Shown: positions 35,728 to 44,989, counted from the stretch's first letter. The stretch: 64,000 nt of DNA from Streptomyces sp. TN58 (GCF_001941845.1 NZ_CP018870.1:2015001-2079000), one strand, 5' to 3'. A program made the numbers and translations. Notes: a model not told the origin generated them from the letters alone.

Positions 35728-36756
35728 TCAGCCGAAGAAGACGCCGGCCTCCGCGTACAGGGCGGGGTCGACCGTCTTGAGCTTCGCCGTGGCGTCCGCG
35801 ATCGGTACGCGGACGATGTCCGTGCCCTTCAGCGCGACCATCTTGCCGAAGTCCCCTTCGTGGACGGCGTCGATCGCGTGCAGCCCGAAGCGGGTGGCGA
35901 GCCAGCGGTCGAAGGCGCTGGGGGTGCCGCCGCGCTGGATGTGCCCGAGCACCGTCGTGCGGGCTTCCTTGCCGGTGCGCTCCTCGATCTCCTTGGCCAG
36001 CCACTCGCCGACGCCGGAGAGCCGGACGTGTCCGAAGGAGTCCCTGGTGCCGTCCTTGAGCACCATGTCCCCGTCCTTGGGCATCGCGCCTTCGGCGACC
36101 ACGACGATCGGGGCGTAGCTGGCCCTGAACCGGGAGGTCACCCACGCGCACACCTGGTCGACGTCGAAGCGCTGTTCCGGGATGAGGATGACGTTGGCGC
36201 CGCCGGCGAGCCCGGAGTGCAGGGCGATCCATCCGGCGTGCCGGCCCATGACCTCGACGACGAGGACCCGCATGTGCGATTCGGCCGTGGTGTGCAGGCG
36301 GTCGATGGCCTCGGTCGCGATGCCGACGGCGGTGTCGAAGCCGAAGGTGTAGTCGGTGGCGGACAGGTCGTTGTCGATGGTCTTCGGGACGCCGACGCAG
36401 GGGATGCCGTACTCCTGGTGGAGGCGGGCGGCGACGCCGAGGGTGTCCTCGCCGCCGATCGCGATGAGGGCGTCGACCTCGTACTTGGCCAGGTTGTCCT
36501 TGATGTCGCGCACGCCGTGCTCCGTCTTGAACGGGTTGGTGCGCGAGGAGCCGAGGAGGGTGCCGCCGCGGGGCAGGATGCCGCGGACGGCGGGGATGTC
36601 GAGGGGGACCGTGCGCCCCTCGACCGCGCCCCGCCAGCCGTCCTTGAAGCCGATGAACTCGCAGCCGTACTCCTGGTGGCCCTTGCGGACGACGGCCCTG
36701 ATCACCGCGTTGAGTCCGGGGCAGTCGCCGCCGCCGGTCAGTACTCCGACCTTCAT
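35728..36756 (-). CDS. pfkA: ATP-dependent 6-phosphofructokinase
   Basis: Key glycolytic kinase. At 342 residues, with LTGGGDCPGLNAVIR, LGSSRTNPF, AIGGEDTLGVA, the PKTIDND catalytic loop, EVMGRHAGWIA and HIQRGGTPSAFDR. The GGED rather than GGDGS motif marks the actinobacterial group of ATP-PFKs. ATG 36756 has AGGGAG seven bases upstream; longer frames to 36804 lie in the promoter. Promoter with a Crp-like site precedes it. Confidence 0.96.
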   Translation of the reverse strand: MKVGVLTGGGDCPGLNAVIRAVVRKGHQEYGCEFIGFKDGWRGAVEGRTVPLDIPAVRGILPRGGTLLGSSRTNPFKTEHGVRDIKDNLAKYEVDALIAIGGEDTLGVAARLHQEYGIPCVGVPKTIDNDLSATDYTFGFDTAVGIATEAIDRLHTTAESHMRVLVVEVMGRHAGWIALHSGLAGGANVILIPEQRFDVDQVCAWVTSRFRASYAPIVVVAEGAMPKDGDMVLKDGTRDSFGHVRLSGVGEWLAKEIEERTGKEARTTVLGHIQRGGTPSAFDRWLATRFGLHAIDAVHEGDFGKMVALKGTDIVRVPIADATAKLKTVDPALYAEAGVFFG

Positions 36757-36781
36757 TGCATCTCCCTTCGCCATGACGGTC

Positions 36782-36809
36782 ACGCTAGTGGTGACCCAGG
36801 TCACATCAA
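36782..36809 (-). promoter_or_regulatory. pfkA promoter with Crp-type palindrome
   Basis: On the minus strand TTGATG (36809-36804) and TAGCGT (36787-36782), 16-base spacer. GTGACC-CA-GGTCAC at 36791-36804 fills the spacer, a perfect palindrome that fits the recalled Streptomyces Crp consensus GTG(N)6GNCAC. Confidence 0.6.
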
Positions 36810-36909
36810 GGGCTTGGAAGGCGGCAATTCAGGTGGAATCGCAGGGCGTTGCGTACGCCCCGTCACTCGTACGGGGACGTAAGTACGATCGACGCCGCGC
36901 GGGGTGGGG

Positions 36910-37617
36910 TCACGCGTCGTCGAGGCCCGCCTCTATGGCGTAGCGGACGAGCTCCACCCGGTTGTGCAACTGCAGCTTGCCCAGGGTGTTCTGGACGTGG
37001 TTCTGCACGGTGCGGTGCGAGATGACGAGCCGCTCCGCGATCTGCTTGTACGACAGCCCCTTGGCCACCAGGCGCAGCACCTCGGTCTCCCGGTCGGTGA
37101 GCTGAGGCGCCTTCGGCTCGTCGGAGGCGGTCGGCGCCGGGTCGGTGGCCAGCCGCCGGTACTCGCCGAGGACCAGCCCGGCCAGGCCCGGGGTGAAGAC
37201 GGGGTCCCCGACCGCGGTGCGGCGGACGGCGTCGATCAGCTCCTCGGCGCCCGCGGACTTGAGCAGGTAGCCGGTCGCGCCGGACTTCACCGCCTCCAGG
37301 ACGTCGGCGTGCTCACCGCTGGCCGACAGGACCAGGACCCGTAGCGCCGGGTTGGCGCCGACGAGCTCCTTGCAGACCTGTACGCCGGGCATGCCGGGGA
37401 GGTTGAGGTCGAGGACCAGGACGTCGGGGGTGACGGCGCGGGCCCGGCGTACCGCCTCGGGGCCGTCGCCGGCGGTGGCCACCACGTCGAGGCCGGCGGC
37501 GGCCAGGTCGCGGGCGACCGCGTCGCGCCACATGGGGTGGTCGTCGACGACCATCACCCTCGGCTCGCGCTGCTCCTGCGACTGCTGCGGGATGTTCACG
37601 TCGGTGTGCTCGCTCAC
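36910..37617 (-). CDS. macR: LuxR-type response regulator MacR-like
   Basis: The 235 residues have a receiver domain (about 18-135) with phospho-acceptor Asp in VLVLDLNLPGMPG and a C-terminal LuxR helix-turn-helix (LTDRETEVLRLVAKGLSYKQIAERLVISHRTVQNHV). It overlaps the sensor gene stop by GTGA. Order and position (after pfkA) agree with S. coelicolor MacR (SCO2120). Known MacR sites are TGAGTACnnGTACTCA. Confidence 0.88.
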   Translation of the reverse strand: MSEHTDVNIPQQSQEQREPRVMVVDDHPMWRDAVARDLAAAGLDVVATAGDGPEAVRRARAVTPDVLVLDLNLPGMPGVQVCKELVGANPALRVLVLSASGEHADVLEAVKSGATGYLLKSAGAEELIDAVRRTAVGDPVFTPGLAGLVLGEYRRLATDPAPTASDEPKAPQLTDRETEVLRLVAKGLSYKQIAERLVISHRTVQNHVQNTLGKLQLHNRVELVRYAIEAGLDDA

Positions 37618-38840
37618 TTCTTGTCCGTCCTGCCCCTGGGTACCTTCAGTTCCACTTCGGTGCCCTGCCCGGGGACGGACACCAGATCGGCGCTGCCGCC
37701 GAGGTCGCGCAGACGGCCCCGGATGGACAGGGCGACGCCCATCCGGCCCTCGCCCTCGGCCTGGTCGAGGCGGCCGGCCGGGATGCCGGGGCCGTCGTCG
37801 CGGACGGTCACGATCACCTCGTCGCCCCAGTCCTCCACCAGGATCCAGGCCCGGGCGCCTTCCCCGGCGTGCTTGCGCACGTTGTCGAGGGCCGCGCCGA
37901 CGGCGGCGGCCAGTTCCTTCGCGGCGGGCACGGGCAGCGGTACGGGGGTGCCCGGCTCGGCGAAGCTCACCCGGGACCCGGCGTGCGGGGCGAGGAGCGA
38001 GCGCAGGTCCAGCTCGCCGTCGTCCGTGCCGGGCTCGTCGTCCTCGTACGTGTCCACCAGCGCGCCCCGCGACTCGTCGCGGCAGACCCGGGAGGGCTGC
38101 ACCAGGCCGCTGGAGACCAGCGTGCGCAGCGCCACCTCCTGCTCCCCGGCCATCCTGCCCAGTTCCTCGGCCTCGCCGCCCAGTTCGGCGCCGCGGCGCT
38201 GGACCATGGCCAGGACCTGGAGGACGCCGTCGTGGATGTCGCGGGCGAGGCGCTCGCGTTCGCGGGTGGCGGCCTCGATCTCCAGGGCGCGGGCGAGGGT
38301 GTTCTCACTGGCGCGGGCGACCTCGACGACGTAGCCGATGGCGACGGAGGCGACCCAGACGAGCAGGACGTTGTGCAGGGTGTCGCGGGTGGGCTGGCCG
38401 CCGTGGATGACGATGTTGGCCATGGCCACGAAGGTGGAGGCGAAGCAGGCCCAGCGCCAGCCGCCCTTGATGGCGAAGCCGAGGACGGCGCCGGCCGTCC
38501 AGATGGTGGGGAGGGTGGGGCCGCCGGAGGCGATCCGCTCCTGGGTGTCGACGATCGGCGTGAGCAGGACACCGGCGATGGCCACGGCCAGGTCGGCGAC
38601 GAGGAAGCCCTTGGTGCAGCTGGCGGCGTTGGAGACCTTGCGGAAGGTGGCGAGGGTCCACACGGCGAGGACGGTGAGGTAGCCGGCCGCGGGCCAGGGG
38701 TGCGGGAACAGCTTGTACGCCGAGGCGAACAGGAGTACCGCGTAGACCATGGTCAGCAGCCGGTACGCGGTCAGGGCGCGCCAGAGCGGCTGCTCGACCG
38801 ACATGCGTACGACGCGTTCGCGTTTCGCCATCTCCCCCAC
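37614..38840 (-). CDS. macS: Sensor histidine kinase MacS-like
   Basis: The 408-residue sensor has five or six N-terminal membrane helices (about 22-200, DUF5931), then a HisKA_3 dimerisation region with phospho-His in LARDIHDGVLQVLAMV (about 225), and an HATPase domain (DNVRKHAGEG, DDGPGIPAGRL, GRMGVALSIRGRL). It partners the MacR-like regulator. The start is uncertain (GTG 38840, or ATG 38831). Confidence 0.88.
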   Translation of the reverse strand: MGEMAKRERVVRMSVEQPLWRALTAYRLLTMVYAVLLFASAYKLFPHPWPAAGYLTVLAVWTLATFRKVSNAASCTKGFLVADLAVAIAGVLLTPIVDTQERIASGGPTLPTIWTAGAVLGFAIKGGWRWACFASTFVAMANIVIHGGQPTRDTLHNVLLVWVASVAIGYVVEVARASENTLARALEIEAATRERERLARDIHDGVLQVLAMVQRRGAELGGEAEELGRMAGEQEVALRTLVSSGLVQPSRVCRDESRGALVDTYEDDEPGTDDGELDLRSLLAPHAGSRVSFAEPGTPVPLPVPAAKELAAAVGAALDNVRKHAGEGARAWILVEDWGDEVIVTVRDDGPGIPAGRLDQAEGEGRMGVALSIRGRLRDLGGSADLVSVPGQGTEVELKVPRGRTDKK

Positions 38841-38867
38841 CCGCCTGACGGCCGGTACCGCCCGCCG

Positions 38868-39632
38868 CTACTCGCTCTTGCCGCCGTTGTCGCCCTTGTC
38901 GTTCCTGGCCGCCTTGGCCGCTTTCTCGGCGTCCTTGGCGGCCTTCTCGGCGTCGGCGATCTGGCGCTTGGCCGCCGTCGCGTAGATGTCGACGTACTCC
39001 TGGCCGGAGAGCTTCATGATCTCGTACATGACCTCGTCGGTCACCGAGCGGAGGATGAAGCGGTCGTTGTCCATGCCGTGGTAGCGGCTGAAGTCCAGCG
39101 GCTTGCCGATCCGGATGCCCGGGCGCATGAGCTTGGGGATGACCTTGCCGGGCGGCTGGATCTTCTCCGTGTTGATCATCGCGACGGGGATCACGGGGGC
39201 TCCGGTGGCCAGCGCCACGCGCGCCAGGCCGCCCGGCTTGCCGCGGTAGAGGCGGCCGTCGGGTGAACGCGTGCCCTCGGGGTAGATACCGAACAGCTCA
39301 CCGCGTTCGATGACCTCGATGCCGCTCCTGATGGCGGCCTCGCCGGCGCCGCGGGCGCCGGAGCGGTCCACCGGGAGCTGCCCGACGCCCTTGAAGAAGG
39401 CGGCGGTCAGCCTGCCCTTGACGCCCGGGGAGGTGAAGTACTCCGCCTTCGCGATGAAGGTGACCTTGCGGTCCAGCACGGCCGGGAGGAAGAGGGAGTC
39501 GGAAAAGGACAGGTGGTTGCTCGCGAGGATCGCCGGCCCCTCGGCGGGAACGTTCTCGATGCCCTCCACCCACGGCCTGAAGGCGAGCTTCAGAGAACCG
39601 CCGAGGGAGAACTTCATTGCGCCGTAGATCAA
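38868..39632 (-). CDS. 1-acyl-sn-glycerol-3-phosphate acyltransferase (PlsC family)
   Basis: Adds the second acyl chain to lysophosphatidic acid. The 254 residues have the HX4D motif NHLSFSD (about 39), EGTRSPDG, and the GRLYRGKPGGLARVAL region. The C-terminal 35 residues are Ala/Lys-rich coiled coil (ADAEKAAKDAEKAAKAARND). Start TTG 39632 has AGGAAGG about 8 bases upstream; ATG 39617 would be too far from it. A TAAGGT -10 lies at 39668-39663. Confidence 0.9.
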   Translation of the reverse strand: MIYGAMKFSLGGSLKLAFRPWVEGIENVPAEGPAILASNHLSFSDSLFLPAVLDRKVTFIAKAEYFTSPGVKGRLTAAFFKGVGQLPVDRSGARGAGEAAIRSGIEVIERGELFGIYPEGTRSPDGRLYRGKPGGLARVALATGAPVIPVAMINTEKIQPPGKVIPKLMRPGIRIGKPLDFSRYHGMDNDRFILRSVTDEVMYEIMKLSGQEYVDIYATAAKRQIADAEKAAKDAEKAAKAARNDKGDNGGKSE

Positions 39633-39788
39633 CTCGAAAGCCTTCCTGTGTCTGTCGAACAGACCTTATCCCGTGGCCCCGCCGGTAGGAGCCCGACGAC
39701 CCTGGCCGGTGCCACCCCCGTCGCGTACGGTGAAGTCACACAGAGCAACGCACCCGCCCGACGCACGTCATGATCAAGGAGACCCCTG

Positions 39789-40568
39789 GTGCCCGTCCTC
39801 CCTGGAGCCGAGCCGTTCCGCCACGAGGGCGGAGAGGTCGGCGTCCTCCTCTGCCACGGCTTCACCGGTTCCCCGCAGTCCCTGCGTCCCTGGGCCGAGT
39901 ACCTCGCGGAGCGGGGCCTGACGGTGTCGCTGCCGCTGCTGCCCGGGCACGGGACGCGCTGGCAGGACATGCAGCTCACGGGCTGGCAGGACTGGTACGC
40001 CGAAGTGGACCGCGCCCTGCGGGAGCTGCTGGACCGGTGCGAGCAGGTCTTCGTCTTCGGACTGTCGATGGGCGGCGCTCTGACCCTGCGGCTGGCGGCC
40101 AAGCACGGCGACGCCATCAGCGGCATCGTCCTGGTCAACCCGGCGAACAAGGTGCACGACCCGCTGGCCTTCGCCCTTCCGGTGGCGCAGCACTTCGTCC
40201 GGTCGACGCCGGGCATCGTCAGCGACATCGCCAGGCCGGGCTCGGTGGAGGTCGGCTACGACCGGGTCCCGACGCGGGCCGCGCACTCGCTGCGCCGGTT
40301 CCTGCGGCTGGTGGACGCCGAGCTGCCGCAGGTGACGCAGCCGCTCCTGCTCCTGCACAGCCCGCAGGACCACGTGGTGCCGCCCGTCGACTCGGCGCGG
40401 GTGCTGGCCCGGGTCTCGTCGACGGACGTCACGGAGACCCTGCTGGAACAGAGCTACCACGTCGCGACGTTGGACCATGACGCGGAGCGGATCTTCGCGG
40501 ACAGTTTTGCGTTCGTCGGCCGACTGGCGGAGAGCGTGGGCAGGGAGGGGGCGGAGGCCGGTGGCTGA
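39789..40568 (+). CDS. Alpha/beta hydrolase (carboxylesterase-like)
   Basis: The 259-residue serine hydrolase has the nucleophile elbow GLSMGG (about 94), catalytic Asp in HSPQDHVV (about 197) and His in SYHVATLDHD (about 228). The LLCHGFTGSPQSLRPWAEYLA oxyanion region is typical of esterase/lipase family carboxylesterases. GTG 39789 has AAGGAGAC upstream. The following membrane-protein gene overlaps it by 8 bases. Confidence 0.9.
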   Translation: MPVLPGAEPFRHEGGEVGVLLCHGFTGSPQSLRPWAEYLAERGLTVSLPLLPGHGTRWQDMQLTGWQDWYAEVDRALRELLDRCEQVFVFGLSMGGALTLRLAAKHGDAISGIVLVNPANKVHDPLAFALPVAQHFVRSTPGIVSDIARPGSVEVGYDRVPTRAAHSLRRFLRLVDAELPQVTQPLLLLHSPQDHVVPPVDSARVLARVSSTDVTETLLEQSYHVATLDHDAERIFADSFAFVGRLAESVGREGAEAGG

Positions 40569-41142
40569 GCACGAGGAGCAGTCGGGCGGTATCCCGCCGC
40601 TGGACGAGGAAGCGGCGTGGGCCGCGATCGTGGCCGGGTACGGGCAGGAGCCGCCGGACCCGCCGGGGTCCCGGCCGTTCCGGCCGATCGAGAACCTCGC
40701 GCTGCCGGAGGAGGACGTCAAGCCGCTGCCCGCGGAGCCGGGCGCGGCCCCCGAGCCGGAGCCCAAGCCGGAGCCGCCGGCCGCGCCGGCGCCGCCGCTG
40801 GGCAGCTCGGTGGTCTTCGCTCCGGGCGTGGGCATGGCGGGCCCCCGGGACCACTCGCTGGCGGAGCCCGACGACGAGGACCCGGCTGCGGCGGACGAAG
40901 GCCATTTCGTCCAGCCCGAGCCGGAGCTCCCGCCGGCGGACACCACGGCGAAGTTCGCGTGGCTCGCGGTGGTCGGCGGCCCGGTGCTCCTGCTGCTGGC
41001 GGTGCTGCTCCAGTGGGACATGACCTGGTGGCTGACGACGCTGGGCATCGGCGGCTTCCTGGGCGGCTTCGCGACGCTGGTCGCCCGCATGCAGCACGGC
41101 GACGACGAGGACGACGACCCGGGCCGCGGCGCGGTCGTCTGA
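40561..41142 (+). CDS. Hypothetical membrane protein with acidic Pro-rich N-terminus
   Basis: The 193 residues comprise about 135 acidic, Pro/Ala-rich disordered residues followed by two membrane helices (about 135-155 and 158-175) and an acidic tail (HGDDEDDDPG). I do not recognise a domain. GTG 40561 overlaps the hydrolase end by 8 bases, so the two are co-transcribed. Confidence 0.75.
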   Translation: MAEHEEQSGGIPPLDEEAAWAAIVAGYGQEPPDPPGSRPFRPIENLALPEEDVKPLPAEPGAAPEPEPKPEPPAAPAPPLGSSVVFAPGVGMAGPRDHSLAEPDDEDPAAADEGHFVQPEPELPPADTTAKFAWLAVVGGPVLLLLAVLLQWDMTWWLTTLGIGGFLGGFATLVARMQHGDDEDDDPGRGAVV

Positions 41143-41162
41143 CAACGACCCCGGCGGGGCAC

Positions 41163-41340
41163 CTCAGCCCCGCCGGGCACTTCTCAGCCCCGCGGGCACT
41201 TCTCAGCCCCGCCGGCGTTCGAGGCGCGGGGCCTGAGGCGGAGCCCCCGCTCTTCCGCCCCGCCGGGCACTTCTCAGCCCCGCCGGCGTTTGAGGCGCGG
41301 GGGTGCGGGGGCAGCGCCCCCGCCGCGGCGCCGCACCCGG
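41163..41340 (+). repeat. Dispersed intergenic repeat, composite with short tandem units
   Basis: Short tandem copies of GGGCACTTCTCAGCCCCGCC precede unit A (41203-41255) and unit B (41275-41340), the same A-B pair as at 9029-9145. Lies between convergent genes. Confidence 0.75.
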
Positions 41341-41356
41341 ACACCGCCCGCCGGGG

Positions 41357-42124
41357 CTACCCCGCAGCCGGCAGCCGCAGCACCGCCAGCACCGGCAGGT
41401 GGTCCGTCGCCGACCGCAGGTCACCGTCGGACACCCCCGCCAGCCCCGCAGGGACCCCGCAGGCCAGCACCTCCACCCCCGCCGTGGCGAACACCGCGTC
41501 GATCCGCCGGTCCGGCGCCACCGCCGGGAAGGTCCCCTCCCCGCCCCAGGGGGCGACCGCCCGGCAGTCCTGGAGCACGGCGGCGAGCCTCCCGAAGGCG
41601 GGGCCGTCCGGGCCCTCGTTCACATCCGCCGCGACGATCCCGTACGGGGTGTCCAGCGCGCTCAGCCCGTCGAGGACGAGGCCCGCCTGGGCCCGCCGCT
41701 GCTCCCGGTCCAGCGACAGGTGCGCCGAGACCACGCCCACCCGCACACCTCCGATGCGGACGACCGCGGTGGCCAGGCCCCGCCGGTGCAGCCCGGGCGT
41801 GTGCGGCAGCAGCACGTCCCGCGTCCGCTCCGCGAAGACCCGTAGCGAGCACAGCAGGAGCGGTCCGGTGGCCGTCGCGCCTCCGCCCAGCACCACCAGG
41901 TCGCACTTCCGGGCCAGCCGCGCCGCGTGCTTGCGCCACCGGAAGAACCGGGGCGCCTCCTGTACGAGGACCAGGTCCGGCTCGCAGGCCCGGATGACCC
42001 GGACCAGCGCCTCCTCGTCGTCGCGCAGCGAGCGGACGTTGTAGCCGAGGACGCGGATCACGGCAGAACCGTCGGGCTCCGTACGGGACTTCGGCAGCGG
42101 GGGCGGCAACTGGTCCATGTCCAT
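41357..42124 (-). CDS. Endonuclease/exonuclease/phosphatase family protein
   Basis: The 255 residues of the EEP fold: VLGYNVRSLRDDEE, LVLVQEAPR, SAHLSLDREQRRAQ, GIVAADVNEGPDG, and SDGDLRSATDHLPVLAVL, carrying the Asn, Glu, Asp and His ligands. Substrate (DNA, phosphoinositide or other) not deducible. ATG 42124 has TATCTT 7 bases upstream and no ribosome site, so is probably leaderless. Confidence 0.88.
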   Translation of the reverse strand: MDMDQLPPPLPKSRTEPDGSAVIRVLGYNVRSLRDDEEALVRVIRACEPDLVLVQEAPRFFRWRKHAARLARKCDLVVLGGGATATGPLLLCSLRVFAERTRDVLLPHTPGLHRRGLATAVVRIGGVRVGVVSAHLSLDREQRRAQAGLVLDGLSALDTPYGIVAADVNEGPDGPAFGRLAAVLQDCRAVAPWGGEGTFPAVAPDRRIDAVFATAGVEVLACGVPAGLAGVSDGDLRSATDHLPVLAVLRLPAAG

Positions 42125-42142
42125 GCACCGCAAGATACGCAG

Positions 42143-42177
42143 CCGCCCGCCGCTCCCCCAAGGGGCGCGACGGGCGG
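42143..42177. terminator. Hairpin after the glucokinase gene
   Basis: CCGCCCG and CGGGCGG with an inner CCCC / GGGG, 15 bases after the glucokinase stop; imperfect, no T-run. Confidence 0.4.
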
Positions 42178-42191
42178 TACGGGTGGCGGGG

Positions 42192-43133
42192 TCAGCCCTG
42201 GCGGGCCAGGTCGGCCGCGCCGACGAGTCCGGCCTTGCCGCCGAGCTGGGCGGCGAGCACCTGTGCGTGGGGGCGCCAGGCGCCGCCCACGAGCCAGCGC
42301 TTGAAGGACTTGCGGATCGGGTCGAGGACGAGGTCGCCCTCGTCGGAGACTCCGCCGCCGACGATGAACGCCGACGGGTCGAAGAGGGAGGCGAGGTCGG
42401 CGAGGCCGGCGCCGGCCCAGCGGGCCAGCTCGCGGAAGGCGTCCACGGCCACCAGGTCGCCCTGTCGGGCGGCCTCGCTGATGTGCTTGCCCTCGATGCC
42501 GTCGGGGGTGCCGTCGCCGAGCGCGAGGAGGATCGTCGCGTTCTCGGGGGTGGCGTTGGCGCGCTGCTTGGCGTATCGGACGAGGGCGCGTCCGGAGGCG
42601 TACTGCTCCCAGCAGCCCTGGCTGCCGCAGCCGCACAGCAGGCCGTCCGGGACGACCCGGATGTGGCCGAACTCGGCGGCGACACCGAAGCGTCCGCGGC
42701 GCAGCTTGTTGCCGATGATGATGCCGCCGCCCAGGCCGGTGCCGAGGGTGATGCAGATGACGTCCTCGTGGCCCTGGCCGGCGCCGAAGCGGTATTCGCC
42801 CCAGGCGGCGCAGTTCGCGTCGTTCTCGACGACGACGGGCAGGCCGATGCGCTGCTCGACCTTGTCCTTGAGCGGCTCGTGGCGCCAGTTGATGTTCGGC
42901 GCGAAGAGTACGGTCGCGCGCTTGTCGTCCACGTATCCGGCGGCGCCGATGCCGACGGCCTCGATGGTGTGGTTGCTGCTGACCTCTGAGACGGCGGCGC
43001 AGATGGCCTCCGTCACTCCGTCCGCGGTCGGCGGCGTGGGCACCTTGTACGTCTCAAGGATCGTGCCCTCTTCGTCGACCACGCCGGCCGCGATCTTCGT
43101 GCCGCCGATGTCGACGCCGATGGTGAGTCCCAT
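42192..43133 (-). CDS. glkA: Glucokinase (ROK family)
   Basis: Phosphorylates glucose and, in Streptomyces, takes part in carbon catabolite repression. The 313 residues have the ROK motifs: VDIGGTKIAAG, VENDANCAAWGE, GTGLGGGII, and the Zn-binding CGCGSQGCWEQYASG. ATG 43133 has weak upstream purines. pfkA at 35728 serves the next step but one. Confidence 0.96.
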   Translation of the reverse strand: MGLTIGVDIGGTKIAAGVVDEEGTILETYKVPTPPTADGVTEAICAAVSEVSSNHTIEAVGIGAAGYVDDKRATVLFAPNINWRHEPLKDKVEQRIGLPVVVENDANCAAWGEYRFGAGQGHEDVICITLGTGLGGGIIIGNKLRRGRFGVAAEFGHIRVVPDGLLCGCGSQGCWEQYASGRALVRYAKQRANATPENATILLALGDGTPDGIEGKHISEAARQGDLVAVDAFRELARWAGAGLADLASLFDPSAFIVGGGVSDEGDLVLDPIRKSFKRWLVGGAWRPHAQVLAAQLGGKAGLVGAADLARQG

Positions 43134-43194
43134 TAGTCCCTCGGTTTCCGGTCAAACCCCGCCACGGCCAAAGGTACCCGAGGGCGCCCGGGGT

Positions 43195-43659
43195 TCAGTC
43201 GAGATCGATCCGCTCGGCGGGGCCGTCGTCGGGGCCGTCCCTGCGCGGGTCGCGGTCGTCGGGGGCCTGGCGGGGTGCCCGGGGCTCGCCCCGGGTCCAG
43301 CGGCCCTCGTGGCCTTCGACGGCGGAGCGGTAGGCGGCGAGCAGTTCGGAGCCGGCTGCCGCGAGGTGGTCGAAGACCTCGGGGTTGCGTTCGACGACGG
43401 GCTTCGCCGCGGTTTTCGCCTGGTCGAAGATCTGGCGCACGGCGCCCTGTGCGGCGGCTCCGAACAGCGGGTTGTTCAGTCCGGATACCTTGTCGGCGAC
43501 GGCCTCGAAGAGCTTGAACAGCTCCTCGGCCGCGGTTCCGGTGGCTCCGGTGCCGGTCCGGTCCTGTCCGCGCAGGCGCTCCTTCTCGGCGGCGAGGTCC
43601 TCGGCACAGGCCTTGGCCCAGGCGTCGTCGTCGGTGGGGCGGTCGGTGGCCTCGCTCAT
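43195..43659 (-). CDS. DUF5304 protein
   Basis: The 154-residue soluble protein, with helical centre (EELFKLFEAVADKVSGLNNPLFGAAAQGAVRQIFDQAK) and an acidic, disordered C-terminus. It carries no known active site. Linked to the ArsA-like gene upstream (75-base gap). Confidence 0.75.
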   Translation of the reverse strand: MSEATDRPTDDDAWAKACAEDLAAEKERLRGQDRTGTGATGTAAEELFKLFEAVADKVSGLNNPLFGAAAQGAVRQIFDQAKTAAKPVVERNPEVFDHLAAAGSELLAAYRSAVEGHEGRWTRGEPRAPRQAPDDRDPRRDGPDDGPAERIDLD

Positions 43660-43734
43660 GGCGGACTCTCCTGCGGCGGCTGCTGGGCGTGCGTGCTGTC
43701 TACCTTCGACGGTACCCGAACGGGGGTACCGGGT

Positions 43735-44892
43735 TCAGCGCGTACGGGGCCACAGGCCGGGGTCCGGGGTGAAGCGGATGCGGAGCTCGCCTTCGGTGAG
43801 GGCGGCTCCGGAGACGGTGCAGCGGCGCAGCGCCGAGGGGAGGGTGACGATTCTGCGGTGGGGGCCGGCGGTGAGCAGCAGCTCGTCGCCGCGGCGGACG
43901 AGGTCGAGGTCGCGTTTGTGCGCGCCGGGCAGCGGAACCACCCAGACGAGGACCCCGTCGTCGGCGAGCCGGTCCTCGACGGTCCAGGCGCGGCGGGGTG
44001 CGGGGCGGTCCGGGAGGAGTGCGGCGGTGGCGCCGAGCCGGTCGAGGTCGTCCTGGCCCTGGGGGTCGGGGCCGAGGTGGGCGAGGGTGGTCACGGGTCC
44101 CTCGCCGGCCCATTCGGCGGCGTACTTCTCCTGCTGGGCGGCGAGCCCGGCGAGCCACGGGTCGGCGGAGCCGGGCGGGACCGTCCGGTTGGCGACGACG
44201 TCGTGGACGGGCAGCTGGTGGAGGGCGAGGCCGAGCCGTCCGAGGCGCAGGGCGTCGTCGGCGGCGGGTCCGGGCTCGGCGACGAGGCGTACCGCGGTGG
44301 TGTCGGCCTCGATGACGGCCTGGACGGCGGCGAGCTCCTGATCCCAGCGGGCTGCGGCCTCGTAGAGCCACTGGGCGGGCATGGGTACGCCGGCCAGCTG
44401 GGCCAGTACGGGGCGCAGGGCGCGGGCGGCCTGCTTCTCGGCGGGGAGCAGGCGGGCGAGGTAGCGGCGCAGCTGGGCGGGGAGGGCGAGGGTGGCGACG
44501 GCCTGGTGGATCGGGGGCAGGTCGGCGACGACGAGGTCGGCGGCGGGTGCGGTGGCGGCCCGTCGCAGGGCGCGGAGGAGGGCGAACTGTTCGGCTCCGG
44601 GCAGTTCGGTGAGTTCCTCGGCGGCGAGGGGGCGGGCGCCGACCATGGAGAGGAGGGCTGATCCGCGTTCCTGGAGGGTGACGAGTTCGTCGCGGAACTC
44701 CTGGCCGGAGTCGACGCGGGCGGTGCTCAGGCCGGGCGGGAGGGGATCGCCGAGCAGTGCGGCGAGCGGGTCGCCCGCGTCTCCGGTGAGCAGCAGCACC
44801 TGTCGGCCCCGGCGGGCGGCGGCGAGGGCGGTGGCGGCCGCCACGGTGGTCCGGCCGGCCCCGCCGGGGCCGGTGACGAGCAGGGTGTGCAT
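43735..44892 (-). CDS. ArsA/GET3-like ATPase with altered P-loop
   Basis: The 385 residues resemble ArsA/anion-transporting ATPases: N-terminal deviant Walker GPGGAGRTTVAAATALAAA, where ArsA has GKGGVGKT; both conserved Lys are absent (Pro and Arg here). Later LTGDAGDPL, VADLPPIHQAV and NRTVPPG resemble the switch regions. Membrane targeting or metal transport cannot be assigned. It lies between DUF5304 and SRPBCC genes on the same strand. Confidence 0.8.
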   Translation of the reverse strand: MHTLLVTGPGGAGRTTVAAATALAAARRGRQVLLLTGDAGDPLAALLGDPLPPGLSTARVDSGQEFRDELVTLQERGSALLSMVGARPLAAEELTELPGAEQFALLRALRRAATAPAADLVVADLPPIHQAVATLALPAQLRRYLARLLPAEKQAARALRPVLAQLAGVPMPAQWLYEAAARWDQELAAVQAVIEADTTAVRLVAEPGPAADDALRLGRLGLALHQLPVHDVVANRTVPPGSADPWLAGLAAQQEKYAAEWAGEGPVTTLAHLGPDPQGQDDLDRLGATAALLPDRPAPRRAWTVEDRLADDGVLVWVVPLPGAHKRDLDLVRRGDELLLTAGPHRRIVTLPSALRRCTVSGAALTEGELRIRFTPDPGLWPRTR

Positions 44893-44989
44893 GTGCGGGT
44901 GCTCCGGATCGGGGGGGGCGCGGCCGTGCGGGCGGGGTGTCGGGGCCCCGCGGGGTGCCGCGCCCGGCGGGGCGCGGCGTTCCCCGTGG

